A DNA stretch of 64,000 nucleotides, from NCBI GenBank assembly GCA_021030905.1, contig JAGFMI010000017.1, forward strand, positions 496,001 to 560,000, read 5' to 3'. The notes under the pieces were generated by a model. It did not search any database. It was not told where the DNA came from and saw only the letters and a list, made by a program, of their open reading frames with translations. This document shows, piece after piece, positions 1 through 12,914 of this stretch; position 1 is the first letter of the stretch, and every line of letters begins with the position of its first letter. Origin of the DNA: Pyrenula massariospora. Its lineage: Eukaryota; Ascomycota; Eurotiomycetes; Pyrenulales; Pyrenulaceae. The translations under genes and the position numbers were made by a program.

Positions 1-1936
1 TTCGCATGCAGTAGCGGTGTGCCGATTAGGTCCGCGGGAGAAGGTTTCAGAGGCTCAGTTGTATATTGAAATTTCTTTGCTGGTTTCGATCTTAGCCTGG
101 CGGTCCTCTGGCGAAAGCTCTAACGAGGAATACGTACGGCCAAAGGTATTGTCACCGTATTCTAGCAAACCTCTCGTGCTGAGCTTGTCCGGTCTTCGCC
201 TCGTACATAACGTTGTACCCCAGTCTTGAAGTTGCTTTTCTACAGTAGCCGGGAAGTCTTTACCGGCTATGACGAGGCACCCGACTTTTGCTGCTCGCGC
301 GGAACCGGTGAAGATTCGGGCTCCTAAGGTGGCTGAGTGAAACGAGATTATATTAGTATTATCATTCTACCATTTACCATTGAGTGGTAGTTCAAACCGT
401 AGGAAGCAGAACCGCCGGCTACATCTGTTAGCGGAGGACGTGCTGGGAGGCGGATCTCATCAATCACCACCATTCCGAGCGAAATGAACCAGACTTCTGG
501 CTCGGGCCGGGTTCTTGAAATAGGATCCCCCATAATGCAAGGCGAGGTGGGATGGGAGTGAATCCCGGGCTCCGAGTGGAAGACTAGACTCTCGTGATGA
601 TGAACAGCGAGCTAACTAACTACAAGGCATACAAGGACGTTTTACAGGTCTTTGCGTGTGATCAGGCCACATGATGTGAAGGACTACAAGTGTATGAGTG
701 AATGGCTCTCCTCATTCAACTCTCTGTACCGTGAATTCTCGGTCTTTCTTAAACCCCTCGCTGAGCGTGAGGTTGCGGTAGCTTCTGCTGCTGCGCTATA
801 CTCTTTTGGTTAGGCTCCTAGCTTAATGTACCGCGCGTCACTAGGTATTTATGTACCTTATCCAGCGAAGTTATCTAGTGCCACACTGCCGCGCTAGCCT
901 CACACTTAGAGTCGATGAACTGTTGTGGGTGTTCAGGTTGAGAAATCTTGTTGTAGAACGCGTAGAGGGCATGTGGAGCAGAACATGCCCTAATGCCAGA
1001 TACTCGAGAGAATGATATGGAGACGCTGCCGTTGTAGGTGCGCAATGTGTTGACATTATTAACAGGCAAAGTGTTTGGTTCAGCTAATCTTTTCAAGTCA
1101 GCAGACCTCCTGCTCGTGTTGGCACTACAGTGACGCGGTCGACGTAAAGGCGAAGACTTTGCTCACTGCTCACTGGTTTACCATTGAAGATGAGTTCATC
1201 TTCCAGCAGATCTCCAGTCGTCTCTAGAGCCAATTATCTTTTCAACAACTTTACTGATGACTCAGGCTGCAGGGAAGCTACGGTGAATTGCACTTCCTGC
1301 GGCCCACATGCAACGTTCCGAGGCAGGATGCTTGTTCAAACCTCATGCACGTGCGCATTATTGCCCAAGTACCTCAGATTCCCTCGCGCTTAAAGTCAGC
1401 ATTTAGAATCTTCATGGATCTTGCGATGTGGTATTGAATCTCCGAACATCCGCAAGGGATTAGTATTGCCGAGGAAGAATTCCGTATAACCATAACGGCC
1501 TTGGAAATGTGGTTGAGCAAACGCATACATTGGTCAAATATGGCTTATATAAGGGAATGTTTCTTTTACTAAGGGGTCATTGACTTGAAAGAGCGCTGAC
1601 ACAGCCTGTGCGAGACAACAACTCTGATGTGAGTGGCCTCAGTGCTGTCGGAACTAGCAGAGTAGCTCGGCGACCTCCAGCTTCCGTCGTGAATTTGCTC
1701 CTTCCTGTTTCTTTGCTTGCTGCGAGAACCATCCGCTCACGTGATCACGCGATTTGAATTGTCGCCTCCCGCTTTGCTTCGATTTCGTTTGGAATTTTGT
1801 TAACTCTGCCTCACGTTCTACTCACATCGATGTCTTTTATCGCGTTGTTTCGGTTATTCATTGATGCCTCGTTGTCCCGAGATTTTGAGCTCGAGGTCTA
1901 CCCCTTCGACCCAGTCCCGTTTACGAGCATAAACCA
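1..1936. other. Intergenic region upstream of HFM1
   Basis: I see no convincing gene here. Open frames are all under 85 codons, carry no recognisable motif and overlap one another on both strands. A TATA-like TATATAAG lies near 1545, about 390 bases before the HFM1 start. It could be part of that promoter or unrelated. Confidence 0.5.
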
Positions 1937-4900
1937 ATGGCGGATCCGGCTCGTTACTTATCATTCCTCAATGATGATGCGGGCAGTAGATCTAGTCCTT
2001 CGGGCCATACCCGCAGCAAGCGATCCCAGGAGTCCCTGACGAGCAGATTCTTCCAACCAAAATCGGATCTGTCGGTGAGAAAGCCATACCACCACACAGA
2101 TGACGACGATAGCTTCCAGCGGCTCGTTGAGCAGCATCAGAGTGAAGATACGCCGTTAGATGCTTTCGGTAAGTAATTTGCTGGCTAGCATAGACAAGTT
2201 AACCTAACATGTGCAGACAAGGAGCTACTTTCAGAAAGACCAGATGAAAGACAATGGCAGGCTTCTCAGGGGCTTCAGAGAATCTCGTTGCCACCGAGAG
2301 TGTCTACGCCGAGTCTCAGTCGTCCCCCACCAATGCAGGCACCGCCTCGTAAGTATTGAACAGGCAAGATTTCTGAAGGTTACTGACGGCAAGAGCAGCA
2401 AATCCTCGCTACAAGACTCCGAGTGTCGGTCAGAACTCCAGTTCATCTCCCACAATACCGCTTTCCAGCCCAACTATACAAGCCCTAAGCCAGAGGCGGA
2501 ATCAGAAACAACAAGCTGAAAAGCCTGGACGCGCTTACAAGAGAGTATACCCATCGCCGGTAAATGTCGAAAAGGACCACCGTCCAAGTCCAGACCCTCC
2601 CAACGAGGTAGCAGCTGGTAGGACGATACAGTTGGGCCATGCTCCGCCAATTATCCAAGGAATCCGACTCGTCTCTGCACATGACTTACCGGACCGCTTT
2701 CGTTCACTCTTTCCCTACACCGTCTTTAATGCTATCCAATCCAAATGCTTCGCCTCGATTTTTCATTCTTATGACAACCTAGTCCTGTCAGCTCCTACCG
2801 GTAGCGGCAAAACAGTGGTAATGGAACTTGCCATTTGTCGCTTGCTCCATACTTTCAAGAGTGGCCAATTCAAGGTAGTTTATCAAGCGCCAACAAAATC
2901 ACTCTGCTCAGAACGATACCAGGATTGGAATCAGAAATTTGGTGTGCTGGATCTGCAGTGTGCAGAACTGACAGGAGATACCGATAACATGCAGTTAAAG
3001 ACCGTTCAGAGTGCAAGCATCATTATTACAACGCCCGAGAAGTGGGACAGCGTGACGAGGAAATGGAAAGATCATCTCAAGCTAGTACAAATGGTGAAGC
3101 TTTTCCTTATTGACGAGGTTCATATTCTCAAGGAGACGCGAGGCGCTACATTGGAAGCAGTCGTTTCTCGGATGAAGTCGGTTGGCACGAATGTGCGCTT
3201 CGTCGCTTTGAGCGCTACCGTGCCTAATGCTGAGGATGTAGCAGTCTGGTTAGGAAAAAATTCGACGAACTTGCACCTTCCTGCTCATATAGAAAAGTTT
3301 GGAGAGAGCTTCCGCCCGGTACAGCTGCAAAAATTTGTGTACGGGGTGCCGCCAAAAAGCAACGATTTTGTGCTGGACAAAATTTTGAACGACAAATTGC
3401 CGGAGTACATCGCAAGCCACTCAAAGAAGAAACCTATCTTGATTTTCTGCTGCACAAGGAGCTCGTGCGTCACAACAGCAAACACTCTAGCCACCTCATG
3501 GGAATCGACGAATCCACCACTGAGGCAATGGTCTGGGCCGACGAGGGTTCTAGCAGTGCAAAGCCCGGAGTTGAAGAAGACCCTTCCAGCAGGTGTAGCA
3601 TTTCACCATGCTGGGTTGGATCTTGCCGACCGAAAGACAGTTGAGCAAGGCTTCTTAGACGGGCAAATCAACATTATCTGTTGCACATCCACCCTCGCTG
3701 TTGGAGTCAATTTACCATGCTATCTCGTTATAATTAAGAACACTGTCACCTACACTGATAGCGGATTACAGGAATATTCTGACCTTGAAATGACGCAAAT
3801 GCTCGGTCGAGCAGGCAGACCACAGTTCGAACAAAATGCATGTGCCGTGATTGTAACAAAAGAGGCTCGTGTCGATCACTACCAGAAGATGGTTTCGGGG
3901 CAACAATGCCTCGAGAGTTGTCTGCACCTAAACCTCATTGACCATCTTAATGCCGAAATTGGCCTTGGTACAGTCTCAGACATTGCTTCGGCAAGCAGAT
4001 GGCTTGCAAGTACGTTCTTGTTCGTCAGACTTAGGTCAAACCCAGGATATTATCGCTTAGAGGAGGGCATCGACACGAGAGATGACAATGATATTGTAGA
4101 ACAGATTTGCACGAAGGACTTCAAGCTCCTACAAGCAACTGAGCTTATCACAAAGGGAGACCGGATCAAGTGTACAGAGTTCGGCGACGCGATGGCAAGG
4201 TATTACATCAAGTTCGAGACGATGCAGATCCTCATGTCATTACCACCAAAGGCAAGAATGTCAGAGGTACTTTCTGCGATGGCACAGGCTGCGGAATTCA
4301 AAGACATCCGTCTCAAAGCCGGCGAGAAATCCCTTTACAAAGACATCAATAAGGACGTCGGCATCAAATTTCCCATCAAAGTCGACCTAGCTCTACCGGC
4401 TCACAAAGTCAGCCTACTCATCCAGTCAGAGCTTGGCGGTGTTGATTTCCCAGCAAATGAACAGTATCAGAAACACAAGCATGCGTTTCTAACCGACAAA
4501 ACACTCGTCTTTCAACATATCAATCGGCTGATACGCTGCATCATTGACTGCCAATTGCAACTGGAAGACTCTGTTGCGGCTAGAAATGCTTTAGAACTTG
4601 CCCGTAGTTTGGGTGCAAGAGCGTGGGATGACTCGCCGCTTCAGCTCAAACAATTCGAACAGATTGGCAATGTCACCGTGAGAAAGTTGGCAGGAGCGGC
4701 AATCAACAGCATTGAAATCCTAGAAGCTACAGAAGCACATCGTATAGAGTACATTCTTGGGAAGAATCCACCGTTCGGGATGAAGCTACTATCGCGCGTG
4801 GCTGATTTTCCGAAATTACGCGTTGCCGTTAAGATGATGGGGAAAGAAACCAAGCCCGGCAAACCAGTCTGTGTAAAGATGAAGGCTGAGATTGGCTTCA

Positions 4901-6835
4901 TGAATGAGAAGATCCCACACTTTTTCGCTCGGAAGCAAGTCTATGTTTGTTTCCTAGCAGAAACGTCGGACGGACGACTAATCGATTTTCGAAGGATGAG
5001 TGCGAGGAAAATTCAAAATCAATTCGAGATGCTGCTGACTGCGAATTTGACGAGCGCATTGCAATTCGTTAACTGCTATGTCATGTGCGATGAGGTTGCA
5101 GGGACGTTGAGATACGCAATGCTCAAACCTAACTTGCCGGCTGCTCTGTTTCCAGCGCCTGCAAAACAGAGTCAAGCGAATGTTCCAAAGGCCAGACAGC
5201 CGAGCAATGTTTCAATTGACTCGGGAAGCAAGAGAGGCCGCAACGATGATGAGTTTGGAGATGGCGGCCTTGATGACAAGGAGCTTCTCGAAGCTGTAGA
5301 GAATGGCGACTTCCTCGATCTTGATGATTTTCCTGACGCGGCGCTTGAATTGGGTGGACGTCAATCCAACATGAAGGAGAAGAGCAATGAAAGATTACCC
5401 AGACCTAAGCCTGCAATGGTGCCGGATGAGGACTGGGAACCAACACAGCTCGATAATGGGAAATACGAGTGCAAGCATCCGTGCAAAGACAAGTCAAAGT
5501 AAGCATGCGTTTAATAGTGTACATACATTTCTAATAAGGACTAGATGCAGCCATCAATGCTGCAAATATGGTCTCGACAAGCCACCAAAGCGACCCATGA
5601 AACCAGTTGAAGGAACTTTGCCGCCTACGGCCGAACTCTCAAGTAATCCATCTAAGCCAAAGGTCACCGAGGCACCGCTACCAAAGCAGCAGACGAAGCT
5701 CAGCCCTGGCAAGAACGCTTTCGAGAAGTCCCAGTCAAAGTTTCAGGAAAATCGCCACCATAATCAAAAGCCAGCTGTTCAGGAGAGGAAGAAGTTGAAT
5801 AAGCTGCATGCTAGCACCACAGCGGTCCAGGGACCGGGCTCAACAATTTCTTCATTTATATCACTAAATGCTTTCGCTAGTGGCGGGGAACCGAAGTTAT
5901 CATTTTTAAAAGATAACATGGGAGGAGACGAGAGAGAAGCGGATGCAGCCAATGACAGTGGCACAGAGTTGGGGGAGGGGAGTCTACCGAGCCCGAAGCA
6001 GCTCTTGAGCAGCGATAACGAAGGACGACCTTCAAGCAAGCAGGTTTCTGTCGGCGGAAAGGCTCGACACGAAACCCAATGTAAAGGAAACAAGGAAGAC
6101 GAGTTCGGTTTCGGCGGTGACGAGGAGTTCCCACGCCTGATGCCTAATGATAATGGATCCGAGACAACCGCTGCAAATAGTCCGAAAATCGACCGAAAAG
6201 TGGTCGCGATAGACCGTCACAATCAGGACACTGCAACCTCGGCTTCATCTACGACCGTCCCCAACTCTCCACACACTCAACCTCACATCACGAGCTCAAA
6301 CTCCAGCGTCTTCGACACCGACTTCGACTTTGGCATCCTCGCCAGTGATAATCTTTGGCCAGCAGCCGATGATGCATCCAACAAGATCAATGTCGACCCC
6401 GTGAAGAAAGCTCAGAGTTGTTTCATCCCCTCTACTCTCGGCAATAGCAGCCCGTTGAAGCCGTTCCTCCTCCCAAGCAGCTCCCGGACGGAGGACAGCA
6501 GCCCATTCAAACGGCTGTTCAATGAGCAAATGCACGATGCGGATGCCGCGTCGCCCGGAGTGAAGAGAAGGAAGACCAAAGCGGAGGACCTCATGCTGAT
6601 GGACAGCGAGGCCGACGACGTGGAAGTGCCGGAGAGTTTGAAACGGAAGAACAACACTACCGTGCCGCTGGAAGAGGTTAAGGATTTGGGGAACTGGGAG
6701 GAAGTCCGAGATCAAGGGGAGGAAAACAGACGGCGGAAAGAAGCGGAGCAGAAGCAGGAGCGGGATCGGAAGACGTGGGAGGTTGTAGGGAAGGATTTTG
6801 AGGATGAGTTTCGGGATTTGGTGGAGTTTTTGTGA
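1937..6835 (+). CDS. HFM1: Meiotic ATP-dependent DNA helicase Hfm1/Mer3
   Basis: This is a Ski2-like superfamily 2 helicase of the Hfm1/Mer3 family, which stabilises recombination intermediates for interfering meiotic crossovers in the nucleus. Exons are 1937-2168, 2217-2348, 2399-5498 and 5545-6835. They join in frame to give 1584 residues. Visible motifs are Walker A APTGSGKT near residue 253, the DEVH box near 360, motif III SAT, and motif VI QMLGRAGRPQF near 589. A winged-helix and Sec63-like region follow. Near residues 1146-1170 is a compact Cys/His cluster (CKHPCKDKSK joined to CSHQCCKYGLD) that I recall as a conserved Hfm1 feature. The 46-base last intron splits it, and using the acceptor at 5544 restores the whole motif. 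The last 400 residues are low-complexity and polar. The start at 1937 gives a long polar N-terminus, as in fungal homologs. The exon structure is well supported; the exact start is less certain. Confidence 0.93.
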
Positions 6836-7719
6836 TGGGTTTGAATGTACGGATGAGTTTCAAGCAGAAAGAGAGGAGGGGGGGGATGTTCGAGATTGAG
6901 CTAAGCTAAGCTGGACGGGCAAGATTCTGTGAGACTTTGTCTTGTACGGGATGTTGCTAGGAACATTACGGTGAAGATAGACACCTGTTTACGCACGCGA
7001 CACGAGCTTTCTAACTTTGATGTACAAGTCACGGAACGGTTCTAACTAACACATTTCAAATGAGCCCAAGATATTGTCTCTATCTGCTGCCCGTCACCTT
7101 GCCCAGCATGCCATACTATGCCATATCATCTATTTATCTCGAAACTCCCACCTCAACTATGAGAATGTTAGGTAAAGTCTGGGTTCTGCATCTGTTCTCC
7201 TGTCGATCTATGACCACGACTATGATCCGGGGATGGGATGCGAATCGCTCGTTGAGTATTGTGGTTGGAGGGTGGGTTGGTAGGTAGGTAGGTATGCGGG
7301 GAGATAGGTAAAGACTTTACTTTACTCTATTAGGCGTGGTTGGGGGGAGGGGTAATGGGAAGAGAGATCCCGCACAAATATATATTTGTCTACATAACAT
7401 GATATAGATAGTAATAGACCTTAGACCCACGGGTCCGTCCTCCCCGATGGGAGAATCCTAACGGGCTCACGGGCGCCACAGCTCGCTCCCGGTGCAGAAC
7501 CCTAGTGGACGCCACTTACTTGTGATTGAGGAGGATGTCAGAGGCTTTCATTACTAAGCCATGCCAAGCTAAAATTGCAGGCAAGACTCAGCCCAGCCTC
7601 GTTCGTATCAGCTATAGAGCATTCAAATATCAACATCCATGCTTGAATGGACAAGTCTTCGGTACCTGTTCCGTCTGATTGCTAGCCCCGACAGTTCTCC
7701 CAAGAAAGTAATTTGAGTC
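6836..7719. other. Intergenic region
   Basis: No gene is visible. The stretch holds a short GGTAGGTAGGTA repeat near 7277 and a G-rich segment near 7340. The only open frames are under 80 codons and show no family features. Confidence 0.5.
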
Positions 7720-8290
7720 TTACTCGAATAGGATAAGCGCTGGCGTGATGACACGAGCTCTTAGCGCCGCCAAATGAACGCCAGAGTGGATAAGATTGTT
7801 CACCGGTACTGTTGCAGAAGGCTGGCAGAGCGAGCTGTCAACCCGATCGTTGATGAAAAGCAGGGCTGTGCATGATTCACTGCAATGTAATGTACCCACT
7901 AATCCTATTGTCAGCTCCAAGATTTCCTAAACATCCCTGGGCGCGCTACGCACTGTCTCGGAACCCTCTATCATGACATAAAGCTTGGCTCACCCATCTA
8001 ACCATTTGGTTCTCCTGATACTGTCGAAGTGGACGCCAAGAACATCCAATGCCATGGCAATATTCTCTTATCAGCTGCGGGGAATCTCCAGGCACTTCTG
8101 ACGGGATATTGTATATGATGCGAGCAATCATATCATTACCTTGGATAGCCAGCGCTCTAAATGTCGCGCTCAAGAGGACCTCACGTTCACCTGGCAACTT
8201 TGGCTGAGGCCTCAAGCGAATCCTAGCGCTCCCTCTCTCGCTTTTACGTTGCTTATGGCTTGCATTGTTGCTGGGATGGGAGTTCGCCAT
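7720..8290 (-). CDS. Hypothetical small protein, two exons
   Basis: I do not recognise this protein. Two minus-strand frames join cleanly. Exon 1 is 8290-7994 (99 codons). A GTGAGC donor and TTTAG acceptor then define a 67-base intron, and exon 2 is 7926-7720 (68 codons plus stop), giving 167 residues. The N-terminus is basic and polar. The middle (LLSATFRALAIQGNDMIARI) looks helical, and exon 2 is mildly hydrophobic. No known motif or signal peptide is seen. The clean phase-0 join is the main support. It could be a chance pair of frames, a real lineage-specific gene, or a fragment of a larger protein. It is divergent from the P450 gene that starts at 8677. Confidence 0.35.
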
Positions 8291-8676
8291 CTAGACAGCT
8301 GTTTAGTGTGACACAGCAGGGAGAGGGAAGCCGGCCGCTTATCTTCACAAGGTAATTTCGCCGCTGCCTCGAGAGCTTACGAAGTTGCATACGTCGAGCT
8401 ATGCAATGTCTCTGGTGTGGTTCGAGGCCCACATCTGTTCAAAACGCTTCGGTTTGATAAGAAGGTAGCAGGGTCCTGTTGACTATAACAGGAGGTCAAT
8501 CGAGGCGTCTGACAGCTTCTACTATTCTGAAATTACGAGGGTTTTCCTATGTCCATCCTTACTTAGACTCTTCGGTAAATTACCAGTCTCTCAAGCAGCT
8601 CTCCGCGATATACGTACCTGAATACGGAAGCAGAGTCATACGGATAGCCTCCTAAAAGTTACTGCGGTGGACTACC
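8291..8676. other. Divergent intergenic region, likely P450 promoter
   Basis: These 386 bases separate the small minus-strand gene from the P450 on the plus strand. No clear TATA box or other defined element stands out. Confidence 0.4.
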
Positions 8677-10553
8677 ATGACGCTTGAAAAGCTATTGTCT
8701 GCAGCGAGGTTACATCCTTGGGTTATTGTCCCTCTGAGTATTTGCTTCGTCCTCACTACCACACGTGTGATCACATCCTTAACGTTCTATTTGGCATTGA
8801 AAAGCATCAAGACAAAGGATAGGGTGCCTCCGATACTGCCATACTGGATTCCTTTTGTCGGTCACGCGATTAGCTTTATTCGCGACGGACCTTCGCTCTG
8901 TCAGCACGTGGTGTGAGTCTTTCAATGCTGCCAGGATAGGCAAAGGCGTTTATCTATCGGCGTTGAGACTAAATGGGTACAGGACGAAGTATGGCTATTC
9001 AATTCCAATTGGAGTGAAGGTCGGGTCTCAGGTAATTTACCTGTTAAGAGATCCCGTGCAGGTCACCAAGATATTGCGACCAGCCCAGAGCGTTGCCTCT
9101 GGAGGCAGTGCAGCCTCCACAATGATGATATCAGTCCTAGGAATGTCGCATGAATCTGCTTCACTCTATGCCGAGGATGATTCTGGTCCTCACATGAAGC
9201 CCTTACCAGGCTCGACTGTGCCTCTGGATCGTCGCATCAGACATCCTGACATGGAAGTGGCTAATCGCTATCTGCTGGGGGAGAAAAGTGTCAAAATGGG
9301 CGATCGCTATGGCCAAATTTTTCAACAAAAGCTCAGGATGAAAACATTGATTCATGCCGAATGGACAGAATTACCAGACCTCTTTTCTTTCGTTAAGAAT
9401 CTTGTGTTTCCTGCTGGCGCTGAGGCTCTTTGTGGGACTGCACTTCTCGACCTGAACCCAAATTTGGCCGAAGATTTCTGGGAGTTCCACAACAATACTC
9501 CAAAGTTTCTGTACGGTGGACCTCGTTGGCTGTTCCCGGCCAGATATAAGAACCGCGATAAATTGTTGTCGAGCATCAAGAAATGGCATGAGTTCGCAAA
9601 TTCCCACTGTGACTACACCAAAATTGGGACATGTGACCCAGAATGGGACATCTTTTATGGAAGCAAATTTGTTAAGGCACGGCAAAAAGTCTTGCGAGAG
9701 CTCGACAATGTTACTCACCGGATGGACCATGATGCTCGCGCCGCAAGCGATCTCGGACTGATATTTGCGTAAGTCCTACATGCATATTATTGATATGTCT
9801 GGCTCTAATTACAAAATCACCTCTAGTTTCACTGTGAATTCAGCAATCAGTGTCTTTTGGTTTATATTTGAGGTTTATTCTCGGCCAAATTTGCTGTTCC
9901 AAGTACAGAGCATTCTCGACACTGCCCTGGATGGAGAGGCTCCTACATTCATGAGGGCCGTACAGCACCCGTTGCTCCGCTCTATCTTCGCAGAGGTCAC
10001 CAGGCTACGAATACTTGGGCTAGTGCCTCGAGCTTGCACAAAAGAGAAATTCGATTTCCAGGGCTGGACTTTCCCGAAAGGCTCCTTAATCGCGCTTTCA
10101 TCAAACATTGGTGCCATGAACGAGAATGTATGGAATCAAGGCTCTGATGAAGAACCGCATCCTGTCAGTGAGTTCTGGGCCGAAAGATTCATCGTGTATG
10201 CCGACAAGCCCCAAAGCGGTCCAGTTCGCAAAATCCCTTCGAGCCAAGGCTCCAGCAAGGATTTGGCCTCTGAAAAATTGTCTGATCGCACAGCGGCTGG
10301 ACAGGGGACATTTACGACAGAGGGTTTACAAGGATCTTACATCCCATTTGGAGGAGGGCCCGGAAAATGCCCTGGACGCGATTTTGCAAGACAAGAAGCG
10401 ATCATCAGCTTTGCTCTTTTTACTAAAGCTTATGAAATGCAGCTGATAGCGCCGAGGGGCTGGCAACCTAGAATGGACCACACCTTCTTTCCCCTTGGAG
10501 CATTGCCTCCTGCCGAGCCCATTCGATTTCGTATTCGGAGGCGGCCCTTGTGA
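8677..10553 (+). CDS. Cytochrome P450, membrane-anchored, CYP7/CYP8-like
   Basis: This haem-thiolate monooxygenase has 582 residues in three exons: 8677-8912, 8983-9768 and 9827-10553. Introns are 70 and 58 bases with GTGAGT and GTAAGT donors. An N-terminal hydrophobic anchor (about residues 12-40) is followed by the proline-rich hinge RVPPILPYWIPFVGH, so it should sit in the endoplasmic reticulum membrane. The K-helix ExxR appears as EVTR, and the haem loop is PFGGGPGKCPGRDFA with the axial Cys near residue 521. The hinge and haem-loop sequence resemble fungal P450s often labelled prostacyclin-synthase or sterol-7-hydroxylase-like. The substrate cannot be told. A Pth11-like membrane protein follows on the same strand. 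There is no sign of damage. Confidence 0.9.
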
Positions 10554-11413
10554 GACGATTGAACAAGTGAAGGATATCTTTCTAGATTATGCTAGACTAA
10601 CGATAAGGCATGGAATAGACGCCTCTTCCTGACCGAAATAGTATCTTCCTTGGGTGGTCAGTAATGGGAATGCTGTGCTTACCCAATCCTCTGACTTCCG
10701 AGATTGAATCGGTCAGCGCGCTACCTTAGATCTGATTTGCAAGCATCCACAATTTCGATCAGCTAGCACAGACGCTATGCATGCGTGCTTGCTCTTCCAC
10801 ACGGGAGATACTGGTTTCGCTTACAGACAGGCTGATTATGTGTAGAGAATAGGTATTTTGTAGCTTAGAAATGGCTGCGCAAACTCAAGTGGCATGGGAT
10901 GATCTCGATTCTAACAGGAGACTTGGGGATTGCACGGCTGAGATACCTCCCTCAACCCGGCCCCGCCAGGCAAAGGTAGGCAATACGACTGCGTGGCACT
11001 CAGCCAACTGCACGGTACCGCAATCCTGCCTCGAGTCACGGCCAATAGGCTAAAAATATCAAATCATCTTGATATGGGGGCTAAAAATCATGGCCTGCTG
11101 CTTTTATTCCGCTCGATGTCAGGCTAGATGGCCTTCGACAGGACTGTCAGACGGAAGCAAACGCCATATGGCTGCTTACAAAGGGCACAGGCTTATTCTC
11201 TATACTGTCATAGATGACATTGACTTGTGAACTGGATGCCTCGCGCAGGTCATGCATATGAAAACCTCCCGGATTCTCAGAGACAACCTCAGAAATTCAT
11301 ATTTTTACGCTTCAGTTTTATGGCTTGCGTTTTTCCGTCTCTCTATCATATGCTTCACTTGTCACTTCTATGAATTCAGTCACTTCGACTTACCGACAAT
11401 CAAGGCAGTCTTC
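10554..11413. other. Intergenic region
   Basis: No gene is supported. An in-frame ATG at 11252 could extend the downstream membrane protein upstream, but the ATG at 11414 gives an N-terminus that looks more like relatives. Confidence 0.45.
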
Positions 11414-12914
11414 ATGGCCCAACCAACGAATTTCTCGTCCTACGCGGATCTACCTGCAGGTACTCCACCTCCAGGAGCCGTGCCAAACTTTCATAGGCCG
11501 AAGACGCTAGGTCCTGAGGTACATATTGCCTTGGGTTTGTGCATTGGAATAACCTCCATATTTGTACTTTTGAGATTCTATATAAAAGCATTTATTCAGC
11601 GTACTTGGGGCTGGGATGATCGTGCGTTTTGACCATGCTCATCTTATTTTCAGACTGACCTAGTATAGTAACTTTGCTCCTTGGCTTTGTGGGTTAGCTC
11701 TTCTACTTGGATAACCAATGCTTATTACTCAACCTCAGGCTTTCCTCCTTGCTCAAGATGCCGTTGTATTCAGCAGTAAATCAGTTGAACTTCTTTTTAG
11801 ACCGACGACCAACTAACCCATTCCTCTAGTTGTGGGACGAGGAGTGGGTCGAGGCCTTGGTGTTCACACATGGGACATCCAGGTCGGCGATTTGAACAAG
11901 TCCTTTCTGCAACGAGATGACACCGTTCTCAGCCTTTTTGCGTGCGCGAGCGTCTTCGTCAAGCTATCCCTATTCATCCTCTACCTCCGGCTTTTCAAAC
12001 CAAATGCTTTGACCCGCCGCTTAGTCATCGGCGGCATGGTGGTCTGCTCCCTGTTTTACGCCATCGGCATCATCGTGGATTTTGTGCTATGCGTACCTTC
12101 GCCGAGCCACTTAGGTGATGGCGCGGCGTGGCTGAGCAAAGCGCAGTCGTCTGAACATGCCGTGGAGTCTTTGTCGCTGGCTCAAGGCATCTTCGGCATA
12201 GTCAGCGACATCTACCTTCTCTTGATCCCAATCCAGATGGTCTCACGGCTCCATCTGCCTACAAGACGCAAAATTGGAATTTGCGCCGTTTTCGCAACCG
12301 GGATCTTGTAAGTAAAAGGGCAAAAGCTCACCCTCGTCCTCGACGGACCGGAGTCCGCGGCTACTTTTCCACTGACCTTGGAGCCCCCCTTCCAGGGCAA
12401 TCGCATGCTCAGCAGGCGGCACCGTGCACCGGGCCCAATTGCTGCAAAGCACCGACAGCACCTGGAGTGGTGCGATTCCTGACATCTTCGGGTCTGCCCC
12501 CCACCCCCACCCCCTGTTTCCCTCCCTCTCTCCCGGCTGGTAGCATACGCTGACAAAGGGTGCCATCTCGCATTGAACAGCAGCGCCGAGGTCTCCGCCG
12601 GAATCATCTGCGCGTGCATGCCCCTGCTCCCTTCGCTGGTAATGCCCGCCTCCGCCACCTCCTCTAAGCAGACGCTCTTCCGCCTCCCCTCCCGCATCGA
12701 CTGGCACACGCGGAGCGGCGGCTCCTCTCGCCGAGCGTGGCCCCTGGACGGCCAAACGGCGCACTGGCGGCACGGACGGGATGGCGGGTATGCGATGACC
12801 GGGTCGGAGCAGCAGCTGTCGCTCACGCTCGAGCAGCGGAGCGTCCAGGGGGAAAGAACGGGGAGGTTCTTGTATGAGGGTTACGACCGGGCGTCGGACG
12901 ATGGTAGAGTGTAA
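11414..12914 (+). CDS. Pth11/SAT4-type integral membrane protein (fungal rhodopsin-like domain)
   Basis: This is a seven-helix membrane protein of the fungal-specific Pth11-like/SAT4 family, whose few studied members act in surface sensing. Its ligand is unknown. Six exons fit: 11414-11621, 11669-11688, 11739-11775, 11830-12307, 12396-12491 and 12581-12914. They give 390 residues with phases that all agree. Family landmarks are WGWDD at the end of exon 1, GVGRGLGVHTWD, VKLSLFILYLRLF, LSLAQGIFGIVSDIYLLLIPIQ and GIICACMPLLP. Exons 2 and 3 are only 20 and 37 bases, so this stretch is the least certain and retained sequence is possible. The fifth intron uses an unusual GTCTGC donor. The C-terminal tail is polar and Ser/Arg-rich, as is common for cytosolic tails here. 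Confidence 0.8.

Noticed and set aside
12212-12826. Minus-strand frames of 176 and 204 codons
   Set aside because: They lie antisense to the exons and introns of the Pth11-like gene and have biased composition.
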